Assembly (NCBI GenBank): GCA_963575745.1
Contig: CAUYUJ010015019.1
Span: 22,501 to 86,500, forward strand
Length of the DNA: 64,000 nucleotides
From: Prorocentrum cordatum
Lineage: Eukaryota; Sar; Dinophyceae; Prorocentrales; Prorocentraceae
Direction of reading: 5' to 3'
The translations under genes were made by a program, and so were the position numbers. The notes below the pieces were generated by a model. The model was not told the DNA's origin. It worked only from the letters and a program-made list of their open reading frames with translations, and searched no databases. Position 1 is the first letter of the stretch; each line of letters begins with the position of its first letter. Shown here piece after piece: positions 54,021-63,457 of this stretch.

Positions 54021-54612
54021 AACCTGATTGTTGCGTCTTGACGATCCTGCATCGTGCCAGACCGCCGTTCTTGGGAAGTCAACGCAGCGAATCAACGTAA
54101 TTGTTACACGCGCATAAACCTGATTTTTTTCAAAACGCCCTGTTGGGTACGTTGATGATGGGAATCCGTGTTAATCTTAATTTTGTCAACGAGTGTGCGC
54201 CGCGCTAAGGCGAGAGCACATTTTGAAAAGGAACCGCCCGCAGTGAAACGATTGCAAATGCTTGAAAATAATGTGCGCTGCGCTAAGGCGAGAGCCACAT
54301 TTTGAAAAGAAACCGCCCTCAATCCGTGAAGGTGCTGCAATTGTTTTCTTATTTATATGATAACAAGAATGTGCTCCGCGCTACGGCGAGAGCCACATTT
54401 TGAAAACCACCCGCCCCCGTGAAGCTCTTGCATATGTTTAAGATGAATGTGCGCCGCGCTAAGGCGAGAGCTACATATTGAAAACCTCTCGCTCTCCATC
54501 TGTGAGACAGTTGTCCATGTTTAAGCTTCAGGGTCAGAAATGGCCAAGAAGTCTCAGGCGAAACGCCCGGACCGCCCTAATAACTGGCCTCGGGGTGCGA
54601 CAGGGAGAAGTT
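54020..54612 (+). mobile_element. Family H composite element, copy 3 (longest)
   Basis: Opens CCTGATTGTTGCGTCTTGAC, then four units with the anchor TGTGCGCCGCGCTAAGGCGAG at 54194, 54272, 54370 and 54448 (period 78-98 bp). It ends AGTCTCAGGCGAAACGCCCG and GGGGTGCGACAGGGAG, then a GGA array at 54625. Confidence 0.85.
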
Positions 54613-54624
54613 ACTTATACGGAA

Positions 54625-54700
54625 AAGGAGGAGGAGGAGGAGGAGGAGGCGGAGGAGCAGGAGGAGGAGGAGGAGGAGGAGGAAGGGGAGGAGGAACACC
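54625..54700 (+). repeat. GGA array at the end of family H
   Basis: GGA units starting 12 bases after the element end. Confidence 0.9.
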
Positions 54701-55225
54701 ACGACGGCGACTGCCCCCGCAGCGGCCGTTTGGCGCCAAGCATGCGGGTTGCCCGCGCCGGGCGGGCCCCGCGCGCCGGCGGGGGAACGCCGGCGCGGGA
54801 GGCCCTCGGCCCTGCCCCGGTGCCCGGGCCCCGGCGGCAGGCGCGGGTCCGTGCCTCTTCGTTCGGCGTGTTCGGCATGGGGCACGAAAGCCGTGATGGG
54901 CCAATCTTCCACCCCAGACCCCCTCGGGTAGTGAACAAAATCATGACGCGAGGTTTTGCCGTATTTTTGTTGACGGCCCTCGGGACCGTCAAAAAACGTC
55001 GGACCCTCGGGGGGTCGACGTTATGAAAAAGATCGTCGGGGGCCTGGGACCACCCTTACCATGGAGAGGATGGGGAGGTCCTCCTCCTTGGTAAAGCCCG
55101 CAACAGCCCAGCACGGGTCCAAAACAACCCCCCTGGACACTGAACCTCCTCCAGCTGTTCCTCCTCCGCTCTTCCTCCTCTCCTCTACCCCCCCCCGCCT
55201 CGACGACGACGACGCCGCCGACGCC
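54701..55225. other. No gene recognised
   Basis: GC-rich with GCCGGC palindromes at 54770-54800. A 54930-54985 stretch weakly recalls 24080-24110. Confidence 0.45.
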
Positions 55226-55229
55226 GACA

Positions 55230-55830
55230 CAGACCCCTCACACGGATCGTGGCCCCATAGGGAGCTCCACCGACGGTCCAAGTGGCTGCGCTCGCATGGC
55301 ACCACCGCGCCCATGTCGGCACGCCCCTCATACGGTTCGTGGCCCCAGAGGGAGCTCCATCGAAGGCCCCAGTGGCTGCGCTCGCATGGCACCACCGCGC
55401 CCATTTCGGCACACCCCTCACACGTTTCGTGGCCCCAGAGGGAGCTCCACCGAAGGGCCAAGCAACAGTGCTGGCAGGGCGCCGCCGCGCAAAATCCGGC
55501 ACGCCCCTCACGCGTTTCGTGGCCCCATAGGGAGCTCCGCCGAAGGCCCCAGCGGCAGCGCTCGCATGGCACCGCCGCACCCATGTCGGCACACCCTTCA
55601 CACGTTTCGTGGCCCCCTCGGGAGCGCCACCGAAGGCCCCAGTGGCGGTGTCCACGTGCGTCCCGCAAAAATTTCGGCCCACCCCTCACACGTTTCGCGG
55701 CCACATAGGGGGCTCCACCGAAGGCCCCAGTGGCAAGGTTCGCACGGTGGCCCCGGCCCAATTCGGCACACCCCGCACGAAGATCGTGGCCCCATAAGGA
55801 GCTCCACCGAAAGCGGTACCCACAACGCGG
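55230..55830 (+). repeat. S90 satellite, array 3
   Basis: Seven units at 55241, 55331, 55421, 55511, 55601, 55689 and 55777, period 90 bp and so a multiple of three. Words GGGAGCTCCACCGAAGGCCC and CGTTTCGTGGCCCC as in arrays 1 and 2. Confidence 0.9.
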
Positions 55831-56692
55831 TACTCACACTTGCATATGATTTGGTTTTCGTCAGGGTAATTGTATTTGTGGGCTCAAACTTGACCCCCTT
55901 ATGTAAACGCTGGGAGGGTGGGGTGGTGGTGGTGGTGGTGGGGGGGGGGGGATGCTATTTGTTATGATTTCCAGATATCGCTGGCGTTCGATGCTTTTTT
56001 GTTGTGTATTTTGATGGTTGTGTTTTTTTTGATTGGGTTTTGTTGTTTGTGGTTATTTTTTTGTATTTTTTGTTGTTGTTTTTAATGTTCAGCTCAGTTT
56101 GCGTTGTTTAAAGGGTTATCATGCGTTTTCGATGTGTGTTTGTGTTTTTGTTGGTTTTTCAAAGTTTTGGGTGTTTTTTTCCACTTGTTTTGGAGCTTTT
56201 CATGCGTTTCAAGGAATTCTGGTATTTTCATGTTTGTTTTTTCAAGTTTTCTGTGGTTTTCAATTGTTCTTGTGTTTTTTCGAAGCTCTTCAAGGAATTC
56301 TGATAATTATTTTTAATTTATTTTTTCTACGCTTTTCATTAGTTTTGGTGCTTTTGCCAAGCTTTTCCAGGAAATTTGCTGATTTTGCATGTTTGATGTT
56401 TTTTTGTATTTTTCAATAGTTTTTGCGTTTTTCAAAGCTTTTCAAAAACGTTTTGCGTTTTTTGTGTATATATTTTTATGTTTTATGTTGTTCTATGTTT
56501 TTCAATGGTTTTTGGGGCTGTTCAATGAAATTTCATATTTTCTTTGTTTTTTTTGGCTTTTTCTACGTTTTTCAATGGTTTTTTGTTTTTTTTTCATGTT
56601 TTGCACAGAAATTTTGTATTTTTTTGTTTTTTTCTATGTTTTTCTGCCTTTGTGCAACAAAATGATATTTTTCCGTTTTTTTTGATTTTTGG

Positions 56693-56832
56693 TCGGTGGG
56701 TGGTCGGTAGGTGGTCGGTGGAGGTCGGTGGGTGGTCGGTGGGTGGTCGGTGGAGGTCGGTGGGTGGTCGGTGGAGGTCGGTGGGTGGTCGGTGGAGGTC
56801 GGTGGGTGGTCGGTGGAGGTCGGTGGGCGGCC
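56693..56832 (+). repeat. GGTCGGTGG minisatellite at the island centre
   Basis: About 14 units alternating GGTCGGTGGGT and GGTCGGTGGA. It sits between the T-rich and A-rich arms. Confidence 0.9.
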
Positions 56833-57043
56833 GATTTCGTGAGCAACGCTAAAAAAACACATTTTTGCTTCAAAAACAAAAAAACATTTGAAAAAATACA
56901 AAAAAACATGAAACACGCAGAAAATCCTGAACAAAAACCAAAAATATTTAAACTTTCCTTGAAACGCTTGAAAAATCACAGAACTATCGAAAAAAAAAAA
57001 CACAGAACACCGCAAAACAACAGTTTTTTTTTATTTATATTTA

Positions 57044-57047
<4 letters not shown>

Positions 57048-57122
<75 letters not shown>
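57048..57122. repeat. AC dinucleotide run
   Basis: Uninterrupted AC run of about 75 bases in the A-rich arm. Confidence 0.97.
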
Positions 57123-57127
<5 letters not shown>

Positions 57128-57633
57128 CCATGGAAAACCACAACAAAACATGAAACTATTTAAAAAATGTTGTTGAAACGCTTGAAGACCACAAAAAACT
57201 ATTGAAAACACAAAAAAAAATGAAAAACAAGAAAAAGCAATAAACTTTCCTCGGCACACTTGGGAGCAACACAAAAATTATGGGAAACGCAGAAAAAACG
57301 TTTAAGAAAACCAGAAGAAAACAATTTTCCTTGACACGCCAAACAACACCACAAAAAACAATTGAGAAACACAGCAAAACCAAAAAAACAACGCAACAAC
57401 TAAAACTATTATTTTTAGCTAAAACAATATAAACCACACACAACTATAAGCACACGCCACAGTTCTGTGGAAAAAAAACGAGAATACACGAACGCGTAAA
57501 ACAAAACGCAGTTTGTTCGGAACAGAACAACAAAACCACAATATTTATAAACATAACAGCTTTTCCTTGCACAACAAAGGAAACAAACAACAAAAACCCA
57601 GCAAGATCATAAACCATGGCGTTCCCGGGTTTG

Positions 57634-57733
57634 NNNNNNNNNNNNNNNNNNNNNNNNNNNNNNNNNNNNNNNNNNNNNNNNNNNNNNNNNNNNNNNNNNN
57701 NNNNNNNNNNNNNNNNNNNNNNNNNNNNNNNNN
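57634..57733. other. Assembly gap, 100 N
   Basis: Exactly 100 N, the usual placeholder for a gap of unknown size. Left side AT-rich island, right side GGA/TCC-rich DNA, so continuity across it is not guaranteed. Confidence 0.98.
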
Positions 57734-58029
57734 AGGAGGAGGAGGAGGAGGGGCCTCCAGAGGCCGGAAACCTGGAAAAACCTCCCGTCAGGATCTTCTC
57801 ATTGCCCGAGGGGGTCTGGGATTGGGCAGGAGCTTTCGAGGGTCCACTTTCGAGGGTCCGCGCTGATCCCTCGGAGCGGCGCCGACCTTCCGGAGGCTCC
57901 TCCGGAGAGCCCGCGCACCCGCCGCCGCGGGAGGCGGGCGCCCCCGGCCGCTCTCGCCCTCGGCAGCCCGGCGGCCCCGCCGGCGCCGCGCGGCCCCGTT
58001 CCGGCGGTGTGCGGCCGGTCGGCCGAAGT

Positions 58030-58335
58030 TTCTTCCTCCTCCTCCTCCTCCTCCTCCCTCCTCCTCGTCCTCGTCCCTTCCCCCTCCTTCTTCCGGGCCT
58101 CCTTCTCGCTCCCCCTCTCCTCCTCCTCCTCCTCCTCCTCCTCCTCCCTCCTCCTCCTCCTCCTCTTCCTCCCCCTCTGTTCTTCCTCCTCCTCTCCTCC
58201 TCCACCTCCCCTTCCCTCCTCCTCCCTCCTCCTCCTCCTGCTTTCTCCTCCTCCTCCTCGCTCCTCCTCCTCCTCCTCCTCCTCCTCTCCCCCCCCTTCT
58301 CGTAGTCCTCCAAGCTGTTCCTCCTGCTCCTCCAC
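58030..58335 (-). repeat. TCC array
   Basis: Interrupted TCC array ending in a 53-bp direct duplication (AAGCTG(T/C)TCCTCCTGCTCC, ACCAACCCGTC) at 58310-58400. Confidence 0.85.
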
Positions 58336-58393
58336 CAACCCGTCCAGGTCAGGGCTCCAAGCTGCTCCTCCTGCTCCTACACCAACCCGTCTG

Positions 58394-58710
58394 GGTCAGG
58401 GCCAACTCGGGTTGGTGTCTCGGGAATCCGAACCCGAGTGGCCCCGGGCCCGAGTTACCCCGGATCATTCGGGCGTCCAGGGCCCCGAATCATCAGGGGT
58501 AACTCGGGTCAGGGCCAACTCGGATCCGTGCCTCGGGAATCCGAACCCGAGTTGCCCCGGGCCCGAGTTACCCCGGATCATTTGGGCGTCCAGAGCACGG
58601 AATCATCAGGGATAACCCGGGTCAGGGCTAACTCGGGTTTGTGTTTCGGGAATCCGAGCCCGAGTTGCCCCGGGCCCGAGTTACCCTGGATACTTCTGGC
58701 GCCCAAGTTT
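58394..58710 (+). repeat. 113-bp tandem repeat
   Basis: GGTCAGGGCCAACTCGG at 58394, 58507 and 58620, giving about 2.8 units. Each has CTCGGGAATCCGAACCCGAG and CGGGCCCGAGTTACCC, both of which are palindromic. Confidence 0.9.
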
Positions 58711-58730
58711 TGTTTCGACTCCACTACACG

Positions 58731-58915
58731 TACCCATCGGTCGTTGAACGTAGGTATTTTGGGGTTCCCAGATTCCAATCTGCTTTGAGCGCCTTCCTAC
58801 TTCAATTATCGAGTGGCTTCACCTTTTCCGTCCTCTCAGGGGGCGGACGGAGCCCAATCTGTTTTCAACGCCTTCCGACTTCATGTTTCTGCCTATTTCT
58901 TCCGACCGATGAGTA
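58731..58915 (+). mobile_element. Family B inverted-repeat element, copy 4
   Basis: Ends TACCCATCGGTCGTTGAACG and CCGACCGATGAGTA. 185 bp, with two internal CGCCTTCC(T/G)ACTTCA repeats. Confidence 0.8.
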
Positions 58916-59263
58916 ATTATGGGGGGAAGGAGTAGAGACACCAACACCAGGAGGAGGAGGAGGAGGAGGAGGAGGAGGAGGTCCGCACGGATCAGTAACG
59001 AGGGCCGCTGGGTTCTCCGGAATATTTGGAACCGATCTTCCGACCACGTGGTCCCCTTGAGAGGCCCTGCGGCGCCATCTGGACTACGATCTTCTCCGTC
59101 CCGACGTCGCCGATGCATCGCCGATGTGGCTCGATCTTCCGACCTCAGCTCGGGCCCCGTTGGGGTGGCCTTCGTCTTTGAGGGTCGAGGGATGCTTGTT
59201 GAATGTCTTCGGCTTTCTTGGAGGAGGCCCTGGAGTGCGGGGGGTGGGGGGGGGGGTCATGTT
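58916..59263. other. No gene recognised; short GGA array
   Basis: GGA at 58948-58980. The rest is unique-looking. GCATCGCCGATG-type palindromes at 59112-59125 recur at 60140-60190. Confidence 0.5.
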
Positions 59264-59422
59264 GTAAGTCTGGCCTGTCCCTCTACAGGAGGAATATACA
59301 ATAATAGTAAAAAAGAGTACGGTTATGATTTTCTTTTACACAGAAATCTTATGGTTGCTTATTTTTGACTACTTTATAGTTTCCTTCCAATGTCCGCGTG
59401 TAGCAGGACATGCCCGACCTAA
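59264..59422 (+). mobile_element. Family A inverted-repeat element, copy 6
   Basis: Ends TGTAAGTCTGGCCTGTCCC and GGACATGCCCGACCTAA. The interior ACAGGAGGAATATACAATAA is shared. The left flank is a G-run. Confidence 0.8.
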
Positions 59423-59999
59423 GGTCCCTGACATCCGGCCGCTCCAAATTTTTTGATGCATGGGCCCTGGAAGTCTGGACCACTTCCCTAGGGCCAGCTT
59501 TTCGTCCTGAATCGTTTTTTTACGCTCCCGAGGCCCGGCGAGGGCCCCCGGAGGCCGAAAACGGCAAAACACCGTCTTCTCAAATTTTTTGAAGCGTCGG
59601 ATCTCTGGGGTCATGGGGGGCCCTTCAGGGGAGGTGGCGACCCCAGTAGTGGCCACGCCGCGCGGCACTGCCCAGAGAGCGGGAGGCCCCGACGAGGAGG
59701 TCGGTGATCTGGGCGAAGCGTCACGGCCGTCACAGCTTCCGCAATCTGGAAGACCATGCACCTCGCCACGACGAGAGGGGACCTTCGCCAGCGAGCGAGG
59801 TTCGAACGTCGAGGTTCGAGCTTTGCGGACGCTTTCGTCGGTTCTCGGCTGTTTTCTAGCCTCGGGATGCTTGCCAGAAGCTGCGCCTCGCCGAGGGCGT
59901 TACGGGGGTGTCCGGATTGTCCCGAACGGCCGCCAGAGGCCCGAGTTATGACCCGAAAACCGAACTCGGCGGCGAGCGAAGAGGGGGAATGAGAAGGAG
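59423..59999. other. No gene recognised
   Basis: Open minus and plus frames of about 120 codons without domain. Contains GTTCGAACGTCGAGGTTCGAG near 59800, weakly like the 47765 repeat. Confidence 0.45.
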
Positions 60000-60190
60000 A
60001 ATGCCTTCTCGCCTTCTCAGAAGGCGGCGGGACTTCTCGGAAGCCCTCGCGGATGCTGAGAAGTGTTTTGCGTCTTCGGGGAAGGCTTCGGACTTACGAA
60101 ACTTCTCAGAAGGCCGGGGCCCCCGGCCTTCTGAGAAGGCCGATGCATCGCCGAGGCATCGCCGATACATCGGCGATGCATCGGCGATGC
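60000..60190 (+). repeat. Family J repeat and GCATCGCCGATG palindromes
   Basis: GCCTTCTCGCCTTCTCAGAAGG, then CTTCTCAGAAGGCCGGGGCC and its inverted partner CCGGCCTTCTGAGAAGGCC. Followed by four GCATCGCCGATG-type words at 60140-60190. Confidence 0.6.
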
Positions 60191-60431
60191 GGCGCGATCC
60201 CTCGACCCCATCTACTCGGACCCCACCTAGGAGGCCTTACAAACAAATCAAAACAACAACAAAAAAAACGTGAGCGCACGGAGCCGAACGTTGCGCTGGG
60301 AAGGGACGCCCGAGCGCTGGCAGGGGTGCCGTGGTCTTCCGGCCGTCGCTCCCTGGATGACGAGAACGGCTCCGTGGACCCGAGCGGCCACGAACCCTGT
60401 GCGGAGCGGGACCCCGCTCTGCCGGTGCCCC

Positions 60432-60603
60432 TGTCTCGGGCCGGACGAAAGGGGGGGATTGGGAAAGGGAGGGTTCCGAAATCTGCTGCCTGCAGCTGGT
60501 TTCGGCCCCACCGAGGGGCCCATGCCTCCGAGGATCCCCCTTTCGCTATCCCCCCCTGTGCTATCCCCTCCTTTGCTATCCCCCCCTTTCGCCCGGCCCG
60601 ACT
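60432..60603 (+). mobile_element. Family F inverted-repeat element next to the cyclase exon
   Basis: Left end CGGGCCGGACGAAAGGGGGG and right end CCCCCCTTTCGCCCGGCCCG pair over about 25 bp almost perfectly. 172 bp. The interior (AAATCTGCTGCCTGCAGCTGG, CTATCCCCCC words) matches 51950-52127. The catalytic exon of the cyclase starts at its right end, so the element probably forms the intron upstream. Confidence 0.75.
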
Positions 60604-60946
60604 GTCGCTGGCGGACATGCCCGCGGACGTCGGCCGGTGGTTCGAGGAGCGGCAGGGCCGGATGCTGCAGGACGCGCTCGCGTTCGTGCCCTGGATCCTG
60701 CAGCAGGCGTACCACGAGGACGGCATGAAGGGCGGGCGGATACTGATACACCGCGGCGGGGGCGCGGTGCTCTCCTCGGACGCCTCGGGCTTCACGACGC
60801 TGACCGACAGGCTGGCCCACAGGAGCAACGGCGCGGAGCTGCTGTCCCAGTGCCTGGCGGCGTTCTTCGGTGAGCTGCTGGCAATCATCAGCGACTACCG
60901 TGGGGACGTCATCAAATTCAGCGGTGACTGCCTCACTGTCTATTTT
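60603..60946 (+). CDS. Soluble-type (class III, ADCY10-like) nucleotide cyclase, first catalytic exon
   Basis: Reads LSLADMPADVGRWFEERQGR and on, with the catalytic half-domain SSDASGFTTLTDRLAHRSNG, a GAELLSQCLAAFFGELLAII helix, and YRGDVIKFSGDCLTV. In class III cyclases the two Asp of (F/S)xDxSGFT and of GD(V/I)xKFxGD bind the catalytic metals, and Lys in IKF contributes to base recognition. All are present, so this half looks functional. The order fits the C1 domain of bicarbonate-activated soluble adenylyl cyclases, which make cAMP from ATP. The frame ends in TAG at 60947; a donor GTCTATTT at 60938 is a likely exon end. An upstream open stretch (60330-60432) may be another exon, but is unsupported. 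Confidence 0.8.
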
Positions 60947-61309
60947 TAGAATGTCCAGGGCTTGCCAGGGGCTGGCTTCCTTTCACAACCGCCGAAACCC
61001 TCCCGAAATTCTCAGAAAACCATCCGGTAAGGGTCACGGGAGGCTTTTCGGATTTCGAGGGGGGGGAGGATTTTCGTAGTTTTGGGGGGAAGCCAGTCCT
61101 TAGCGGTCCCTGGGTTTTCTGAGTCCATTTCCCGGACTTCGACGACACCAAGTGCAGTGCATATCCAGTTGTTTGCGGCAAGCCCCGCCATCGCGCCAGC
61201 GCAGGCAGCGCTGGAGAAGTCAGGTTGAGTGTAACACCCGCTCCGGTTGAGCGCCCTCTATGCACTGGCGCGGGTCTTACACTCCCCCTTTTTGTCCTCA
61301 GACTCGTTC

Positions 61310-61372
61310 TCCTCCTCCTTCTCCTCTTCCTCCTCCTCCGGTTCCTCCTCCTCCTCCTCCTCCTTTCTCTTC
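61310..61372 (-). repeat. TCC array in cyclase intron
   Basis: Interrupted TCC units inside the large intron between the first and second catalytic exons. A second TCC array is at 61810-61905. Confidence 0.85.
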
Positions 61373-61542
61373 CTCCCTCCGCCCTTGGGAGCTATGGGAT
61401 TGAGGCGCGCACGGCTCCACTGGCCCCCCTCGGCTCCCTTTTCGTAGGTGAGCTGATGAGCCTCTGGGGCCCGAAGCGTCAGTGAGGGCGCAACCGCAGA
61501 CGCCTCATCACCCACACGGGCGGAAGCGCATTGACCAGTCTC

Positions 61543-61700
61543 AGAGGAGGAAAAGGTACCCGTACCTCTCCCCCCTCGCCCGTTTTGCCCTCTTGGGGCC
61601 TGTTAGGAGGCCTCCGCTGGATTCGCCTCGAACTTCTGGTCAGAACGCACCTCGGGAGAGGTCCAGGTTAGCTGTATCGGTACCTTTCTGTCTCCCCAGA
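61543..61700 (+). mobile_element. Family C element flanked by 18-bp direct repeats
   Basis: GAGGAAAAGGTACCCGTACC on the left and GTATCGGTACCTTTCTGTCTC on the right are inverted repeats. Flanks GAAGCGCATTGACCAGTC (61523-61540) and GAAGCGCTTTGACCAGTC (61699-61716) differ at one base, so this looks like an 18-bp duplication created on insertion. Confidence 0.8.
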
Positions 61701-61809
61701 AGCGCTTTGACCAGTCGCGCACAAAAAGTTCAGCCGACCAGCAGGATGGGGTCGAAAGCTCTGGGGCAGAACAGGCAGTGCACGGCAACGGCCTGGACCT
61801 CGGAGACTC

Positions 61810-61905
61810 TCGATTCTTCCTCCTCCTCCTCTTCCTCCTCCCCCTCCTCCTCCGCCCTCCTCCTCCTCCTCCTCCTCCTCCTCCTCCTCCTCCTCCGCCC
61901 CTTGG
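61810..61905 (-). repeat. TCC array in cyclase intron
   Basis: TCC units with a CCGCCC interruption. Confidence 0.9.
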
Positions 61906-62785
61906 ATCTGATACGGCTCAGGGTTGGCACGTATCACCCCGCTCTTTGCTTCGGGTCTCGGAGCGCAGCTCTCTGACGCCTGCTGAGTGGATCGGCGCCG
62001 AATGTTAACCTGCGCTGCCGTCGGTCCGATATCATCCTGGAGAAAATCATCTTTTTGGGCACGTCAGCGGGGCACCTTGGGGCCGTCTCGGGGCTCCGTC
62101 GGGCCGTTAGTTATACGGGCGCCTCCTGGGGCCTCAGGTTATGATGTTTCAACCTACTTTAGCCTTGATCGCCAGAAAGAGTTTCGAGTACCAGAGAAGT
62201 ACCGAAATTCGAGGGTTTTCACGCGTCGGGCCCTGGGAGACACCGTCTGACTCTGTTTCGACACTCTTTCGACACTTTTCCGGATGCTCCAATTTATTTC
62301 TGGGATGTGGTCCTTAAGTGCGATGGGAGCAACATAAGCCTCAGGGAGTTTTCTCGAGGCGAGCTTTAGCCCACCGGTTTCGGACGCCAGCAATATCGGA
62401 ATGCATTTGTTCGGTTCATTTGTGATCGTTCTTTCGGCGTCGCTGGTCGCCTTTAGGGATCTGTCGGGGGGTCTCTGAGGAACATCTCTGGCCCGCTGGT
62501 GGCTCGTTAGGCCGTGCTGAGCTAGTCGTCGGACATACTGAACTTGTCGTGGAGCCACAGTTTGCCGTAATAGAGCGATGTGGATGCCGACCAGGGTGAC
62601 GGGAAGCCAAATTAGGGCGGCGATTTTCGGGGGGGCACGCGTTGCGAGTGGGCGGGCCGGCCACAGAATAATTGAAAATGCCCTACCAGATAACCAACGA
62701 ACAGTCGAACACCCCACTATCGTGCAGTCACGATGGCGGACAGAAGAACGAGGGGAGAGATCCCACCGCACGGCTCGTACGGTCA
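61906..62785. other. Remainder of the large cyclase intron
   Basis: Carries a few GGGGCCGTCTCGGGGC (R12-like) words at 62070-62130. Otherwise no repeat or exon was recognised. A long open minus frame crosses it but has no domain. Confidence 0.5.
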
Positions 62786-62790
62786 TCCAG

Positions 62791-62908
62791 ACTTGGGGCC
62801 GATGGCCACGGCGGTGCTGAGGGCATCCGCCTGCTGCTTGGAGATCCACAAGCGCTTCCACAACTACGACACGAGGGTGGACGGCGTCAAGCTCTGCCTC
62901 CACATCTG
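62791..62908 (+). CDS. Class III nucleotide cyclase, second catalytic exon
   Basis: Reads GPMATAVLRASACCLEIHKR, then FHNYDTRVDGVKLCLHI. This is the helix-strand segment after the GD motif: in soluble cyclases xxCSLEIHxxF is followed by LxxRVxIG. The match in order and spacing to the first exon is good. An acceptor-like CATCCAG ends at 62790, though the frame would need a start near 62793; the exact left edge is therefore uncertain. It continues across the next intron into GVGVGCGRVHML. Confidence 0.75.
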
Positions 62909-63083
62909 CAGGAAGAAAAAGCTACGCAAGCAGAACGTTTCGGCGCTCCGCGCGGACTCCTTGGATCTGCGCTGGACCCCCCTGGGAGTCGCGCGCGCCA
63001 GGGATGGGGGAGGCCCGCCGCCGATTCCACGCACCCGCGCGGAGCCTCGAGAACTTCTGCTTACCGCGCTGTTCCTTCTTCTG
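62908..63083 (+). mobile_element. Family D element forming a cyclase intron
   Basis: Left arm GAAGAAAAAGCTACGCAAGC and AGAACGTTTCGGCGCTCCGC; right arm GCGGAGCCTCGAGAACTTCT and GCTTACCGCGCTGTTCCTTC. The arms are inverted repeats that span the whole interval between two exons. The family D words CGCTCCGCGCGGA and TTGGATCTGCGCTGGACCCC are intact; the central GGCGCC core is shortened. Two in-frame junctions are possible: 62906/63083, which keeps the conserved glycine segment but lacks AG, or a GA...AG intron 62912-63105, with AG/G on both sides. Confidence 0.75.
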
Positions 63084-63150
63084 GCGTGGGCGTCGGCTGC
63101 GGCAGGGTACACATGCTCCAGGTCGGTGGGCAGAAGCCGCCGGAGTGCCG
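63083..63150 (+). CDS. Class III nucleotide cyclase, third catalytic exon
   Basis: Reads GVGVGCGRVHMLQVGG followed by QKPPECRHP. It corresponds to IGLAAGHISMLVFGD-like sequence of soluble adenylyl cyclases: the Gly-rich strand that carries part of the nucleotide site. The right edge is uncertain, between 63130 and 63165. The residues right after (63165-63300) are proline-rich and lead into a GGA array, so they are intronic. Confidence 0.7.
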
Positions 63151-63299
63151 GCACCCCAGCTGCGACTACAGCGCGGGTGTGGCCAGACGTGCCCCTGGCC
63201 CAACAGGTGCCCCAGGAGTTCCCAGGAGGCCCCCACAGACGGCCTCTGGAGCACACCCCTCTCGAGAGGCCTGTGGGGGCCCCATGGGGGCTCCCAAAA

Positions 63300-63405
63300 G
63301 TGGAGGAGGAGGCGGCGGAGGAGGAGGAGGAGGAGGAGGAGGAGGAGGGGGAGGAGGAGGAGGAGGAGGAGGAGGAGGAGGAGGAGGAGGAGGAGGAAGA
63401 GGCAG
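63300..63405 (+). repeat. GGA array in cyclase intron
   Basis: GGA units between the third and fourth catalytic exons. Confidence 0.9.
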
Positions 63406-63457
63406 GAGCGAAAAGCTGGCGGAGCACCCTGGGCCAGGGGCGCCTGCGGCAGCCCCC

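Larger units (their letters stand above)
55975..57610. repeat. AT-rich mirror island: T-rich arm, GC minisatellite, A-rich arm
   Basis: 55975-56690 is T-rich on the plus strand and 56845-57610 is A-rich, so the two arms are inverted relative to each other. Both are built from degenerate units; for example AGTTTTTGCGTTTTTCAAAG on the left corresponds to the reverse complement of CTTGAAAAATCACAGAACTA on the right. Hydrophobic Phe-rich frames are composition artefacts. The island is sharply different from the GC-rich surroundings and ends at the assembly gap. Confidence 0.75.

Noticed and set aside
56033-57443. Phe-rich, apparently membrane-protein-like frames in the AT-rich island
   Set aside because: Poly-T translates to Phe; the mirrored arm gives the same on the other strand.
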